Source: Bryobacterales bacterium | Lineage (GTDB): Bacteria; Acidobacteriota; Terriglobia; Bryobacterales; Bryobacteraceae | NCBI GenBank assembly: GCA_003154855.1 | Contig: PMEV01000285.1 | Span: 3,709-12,089 of the forward strand | Direction: 5' to 3' | DNA: 8,381 bases | Shown here: piece by piece, positions 6,299-8,381 of the stretch | Position numbering within the stretch: position 1 is the first letter of the stretch | Layout: every line of letters starts with the position of its first letter | Notes under the pieces: generated by a model | What the model was told of the DNA's origin: nothing | Databases searched by the model: none | Seen by the model: the letters and a program-made list of their open reading frames with translations, nothing else | Program-made: the position numbers and the translations under genes

Positions 6299-7134
6299 TA
6301 GAACCCGCCACGGAATCCGCCGAAGTAGTGCGGACCCCAACCGAAGGAAAAGCCAGGCCCCCAGGAATACGGCCAGTAATAGTTGTAGTAATAAGGGTAA
6401 CCGTAGTAACCGTAGTAGCGTGGCGGAGCCGATTCCGCCGAGGCCCGCGGCTGCATTGACATACGCTGCTGGTACTCTCCCGGCGTCACCCGCTCGAACG
6501 CCTCAGGGGAGGCCTCCGTCGAGATAGTCACCGGAGCTTCCAGCCGGAACGTCAGCACGTCTTGCGGATACACCACAGTCGGCCTCTTGTGCGTGAGCAG
6601 CACCCCTACCGTCGGGGCGGCCCCTTCCTTGTCCGTGCCGCCACCGGTCGAGGTCCCGACGGTGGTTTCGTCCTTGCCCATCGGCGCGGAGCTTCGGAGG
6701 GTCATCAGCAGAGTCTTCACCTTCACCTGCCGGCCATCGGCCAGCCCCATTTCGGTAATTTGCAGTCCCAGGTGCGAAACTCCCTTGGTCTTCTCCGCTT
6801 CGCTAATCGCTCCCGCGACCGTCTGGCCGCGGTGGGCCACCACGAATCCATTAGTAACCAGCGGCTGAGCCAAGCTCGCCGTGAAGTTTTGGCCCACTTG
6901 GTTGCGGTCGCTGGAGAGCGCTTGATCCACTCGAATCGTAATCCAGGTCCCGGCCGGCACAGTGAGTTGGGCAGGAACAGGTTGCGGGCTCGCCGGGGGC
7001 GCCTCTCCCATCTTTCGCCATCCCGCCGGGGGCGCTGGCGCCGTTGCGCCGGGCTCCTGCGCCTTCACCGGCACGATCTCGAACAACGAGAACGCCAGCG
7101 CCACCACGTAGATCCATTTGTTTCCGGTTCGCAT
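6289..7134 (-). CDS. Exported protein of unknown function with a Tyr/Gly-rich aromatic tail
   Basis: I do not recognise a named family for this 281-residue protein. It begins with a signal peptide (basic start, hydrophobic 8-22, likely cleavage VKA|Q after residue 25), so it is exported. A Pro/Ala-rich linker (26-55) precedes a compact beta-rich region (about 56-147) that starts LTVPAGTWITIRV. This has the 'PAGT... V-GQ-F-A-L' look of domains found in many acidobacterial exported proteins and faintly of the VirB10/TrbI beta domain. A Gly/Thr-rich spacer (about 150-172) and a last strand pair, YPQDVLTFRLEAPVTI (189-204), follow. The final 42 residues (240-281) contain 13 Tyr, 10 Gly, 5 Phe and 3 Trp. 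The start is ATG at 7134 with GGGAGG 7 nt upstream. A 9-bp direct repeat (TCAGCCTCC on plus, 7138-7146 and 7153-7161) duplicates the Shine-Dalgarno region. A weak -10 (TACTAA, minus, 7162-7167) may serve it. An envelope or surface role is inference. Confidence 0.82.
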   Translation of the reverse strand: MRTGNKWIYVVALAFSLFEIVPVKAQEPGATAPAPPAGWRKMGEAPPASPQPVPAQLTVPAGTWITIRVDQALSSDRNQVGQNFTASLAQPLVTNGFVVAHRGQTVAGAISEAEKTKGVSHLGLQITEMGLADGRQVKVKTLLMTLRSSAPMGKDETTVGTSTGGGTDKEGAAPTVGVLLTHKRPTVVYPQDVLTFRLEAPVTISTEASPEAFERVTPGEYQQRMSMQPRASAESAPPRYYGYYGYPYYYNYYWPYSWGPGFSFGWGPHYFGGFRGGFYHR

Positions 7135-7141
7135 ATCTCAG

Positions 7142-7147
7142 CCTCCC
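7142..7147 (-). promoter_or_regulatory. Strong ribosome binding site for the aromatic-tail protein
   Basis: GGGAGG on the minus strand lies 7 nt before ATG at 7134, near-ideal spacing. A second GGAGG in a 9-bp direct repeat lies 15 nt further upstream. Confidence 0.65.
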
Positions 7148-7278
7148 TGCTTTCAGCCTCCTTAGTAGCACGTCGCATGCCAATGGCTAAGTTCCGTGGA
7201 TTCAATCTCCAGCTCAACCACCGGTGGCCGTCCAAAACCAGCCTGGTGCTTTTCAGCCACCCCTGTGGCCCCCCGCGC

Positions 7279-7284
7279 TATTCT
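7279..7284 (+). promoter_or_regulatory. Probable -10 element for the propeller gene, at leaderless distance
   Basis: TATTCT in the context CGCTATTCTGAGG ends 5 nt before the GTG at 7290. A transcript start about 7 nt past the hexamer would fall on or next to the start codon, implying a leaderless mRNA. No clear -35 is seen. Confidence 0.4.
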
Positions 7285-7289
7285 GAGGA

Positions 7290-8270
7290 GTGGAGCTCGA
7301 ATCCGTCTGCTCGATCCCCGTCCAGGAGTTCCTCGTCACCCGGCTCGCCTTTACGCTCGACGGCCGTTACGTCCTGATCGGGCACCGCCATCTGGCCCTT
7401 TACGAGATTCTCTCCGGCCGGGCCGTCCGCAGCTTCCCCTTCGATGCCTTCGTGGCCTCGCTCGGCTTCTCGACCGACGGGCGTTACCTGGCCGCGGTCA
7501 ACGAAGACGACCATCTCCCCAGGACCCGCGGCCTGGCCCGGGTCTTCGACATCGCGACCGGAGCCGTCGTCTGGGAGACGGAGCCGCCGCGCCCCGTCGA
7601 AGCCGGCTGTTTCCTCGAGTCTCCGGACGGCCTGGTCTTCTTGTGTAACACCCCGTCCGCGGCTGGTTCCAGCCGATTGAGTGGCTGCCGGCTGCCCTCC
7701 GGCGAGCCGGCGCCCGGCCTGGACCTGCCCGGCTGGAGCATCCGCGAGATGGCGGCCCGTGGCGGCGCGCTCACTCTGTTCGGGCGCGAGCAGGTGGCCC
7801 AGATCTGCGAAATCGAAGGCGCCGCGCTGGCCTTGTATCCCTTCAAGATAGGAACCTATTCCTATCCCCAGGGCGCCCCCGGGCTGCTACGGCGCATCGC
7901 CTCGGGCGCCGGCCTCTCCAGCCTGTCGCCGCGCGGCCAGATGCTGGCGCTTGAAGTGATCGATGCCCACGCCCGCGAGCATCACCTCTCTCTGGTCGCT
8001 CTCGATAGCAACGCCGAAGCCCGCCTGGCGCTGGCCCCCGATACTCTACCGGCCTTTGCCTTCTCCCATGACGGCGCGCAGTTCGCCTGCCTCAATCAGG
8101 ACACAGACTCCGCTGGCGGCCTGCTCCGCATCTGGGACACCCGCACCCTCGAGTCTCTGGGACGTGCTCCCTTCCCCTGCCACTACCACAAGATTGCGCT
8201 GCACTGGCCCACCCGCCGGCTGGCCGCCCTCGGCGCCGGCCGCTGCGACATTCTGCTGATCCACGACTGA
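7290..8270 (+). CDS. WD40-like beta-propeller protein
   Basis: This 326-residue protein has no signal peptide or membrane helix and should be cytoplasmic. Repeating blade patterns are visible: LAFTLDGRYVLIG...LYEILSG (about 14-49), LGFSTDGRYLAAV...VFDIATG (53-98), a degenerate blade at 103-145, weaker ones at about 148-185 and 207-248, FAFSHDGAQFACL...IWDTRTL (253-292), and a last at about 296-325. That is about seven, one full propeller. Such proteins are usually binding scaffolds; no catalytic motif is seen. The start is the first possible one because TGA at 7284-7286 closes the frame just upstream. The GTG at 7290 has no Shine-Dalgarno at proper distance, which with the nearby -10 suggests leaderless translation. 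The next gene begins one base after its stop, so the two are probably co-expressed and may act together. The ligand or partner is unknown. Confidence 0.85.
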   Translation: MELESVCSIPVQEFLVTRLAFTLDGRYVLIGHRHLALYEILSGRAVRSFPFDAFVASLGFSTDGRYLAAVNEDDHLPRTRGLARVFDIATGAVVWETEPPRPVEAGCFLESPDGLVFLCNTPSAAGSSRLSGCRLPSGEPAPGLDLPGWSIREMAARGGALTLFGREQVAQICEIEGAALALYPFKIGTYSYPQGAPGLLRRIASGAGLSSLSPRGQMLALEVIDAHAREHHLSLVALDSNAEARLALAPDTLPAFAFSHDGAQFACLNQDTDSAGGLLRIWDTRTLESLGRAPFPCHYHKIALHWPTRRLAALGAGRCDILLIHD

Positions 8271-8271
8271 A

Positions 8272-8381
8272 ATGGATTTCGTTTACAACCAGGTCCTCTA
8301 CGATAGTCAGCCGCTGGCCCAGACGCATCCCACCGACCTGGCCGCGCTGGCCATCCTCTTCGGCATGCAACCCGCCCCGGT
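8272..8381 (+). CDS. Class I SAM-dependent methyltransferase, N-terminal fragment (3'-truncated by the window)
   Basis: Only the first 36 codons are present. They read MDFVYNQVLYDSQPLAQTHP and then TDLAALAILFGMQPAPV. The pattern Y-(x)n-P-x-x-QTHP-x-x-LA-x-LA-x-LFGM-x-PAPV is what I know from the N-terminus of class I methyltransferases that carry a C-terminal 'methyltransferase regulatory' domain (PF10119 type), where it comes just before the SAM-binding LELGCGxGGN motif. The SAM motif itself would lie just past the window. ATG at 8272 follows the propeller's TGA (8268-8270) by one base and has no clear RBS of its own, so translation is probably coupled. The methylation target is unknown. Confidence 0.75.
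   Translation, partial: MDFVYNQVLYDSQPLAQTHPTDLAALAILFGMQPAP

Larger units (their letters stand above)
7135..7289. promoter_or_regulatory. Divergent promoter region between the aromatic-tail gene and the propeller gene
   Basis: This 155-nt non-coding stretch separates two divergent genes and must hold both promoters. Visible elements are the minus-strand RBS (7142-7147), a weak minus-strand -10 (TACTAA, 7162-7167), a perfect 10-bp palindrome CCACCGGTGG (7218-7227) near the middle, and a plus-strand -10-like TATTCT (7279-7284). The palindrome is a candidate operator site, though short. Confidence 0.5.

Noticed and set aside
6264..6527. An 87-codon plus-strand frame starting in the decamer repeat
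   Set aside because: It lies opposite the aromatic tail of an exported protein, has no usual RBS, and its first residues come from the tandem repeat.
7178..7183. TTGGCA on the minus strand as a -35 for the aromatic-tail gene
   Set aside because: It matches TTGACA at 5 of 6, but the nearest -10-like hexamer (7162-7167) is only 10 bp away and nothing suitable lies at 16-18 bp.
7196..7648. A 150-codon plus-strand frame beginning in the divergent intergenic region
   Set aside because: It would overlap the propeller N-terminus in another frame; its sequence is Arg/Pro-rich, while the propeller frame shows blade repeats.

Overview
This 8.4-kb, GC-rich window looks like chromosomal DNA of an acidobacterium, most likely of the Bryobacterales/Solibacter group. 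The strongest clue is the C-terminal domain of the 960-residue secreted protein (about residues 735-957). It matches, from memory, the 'Solibacter uncharacterised C-terminal domain' family (TIGR03437), which is heavily expanded in that group. The window is almost fully coding, with six genes, two of them cut by the window edges.

Layout: (1) 1-1899 (+) is the C-terminal 60% of a heavy-metal-type RND efflux pump (CusA/CzcA-like); its usual partners would lie upstream. (2) 1979-4861 (+) is a secreted multidomain clan GH-A-type glycoside hydrolase with its own promoter. A second copy of its carbohydrate-binding-like domain sits between the first and second strands of the catalytic barrel, and a Solibacter C-terminal domain ends the protein. 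(3) 4867-6120 (-) is a 12-helix MFS symporter convergent with the hydrolase, with only 5 nt between the stops. (4) 6121-6288 is a 168-nt intergenic stretch holding the MFS promoter, three potential stem-loops and a decamer tandem repeat. (5) 6289-7134 (-) is an exported protein of unknown function with a very aromatic, Tyr/Gly-rich tail. (6) 7135-7289 is a divergent promoter region. (7) 7290-8270 (+) is a cytoplasmic WD40-like beta-propeller, possibly translated from a leaderless mRNA. (8) 8272-8381 (+) is the first 36 codons of a methyltransferase that starts one base after the propeller's stop.

How they fit together: the secreted hydrolase and the convergent MFS carrier could form a degrade-and-import pair, but the substrate cannot be read from sequence. 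The propeller and methyltransferase look like one translationally coupled operon. The RND gene appears to be the end of a separate metal-efflux operon. I see no tRNA, rRNA, CRISPR array, insertion sequence or phage gene. The most unusual items are the nested carbohydrate-binding domain in the hydrolase, the propeller-methyltransferase pair, the aromatic tail and the structured intergenic stretch.
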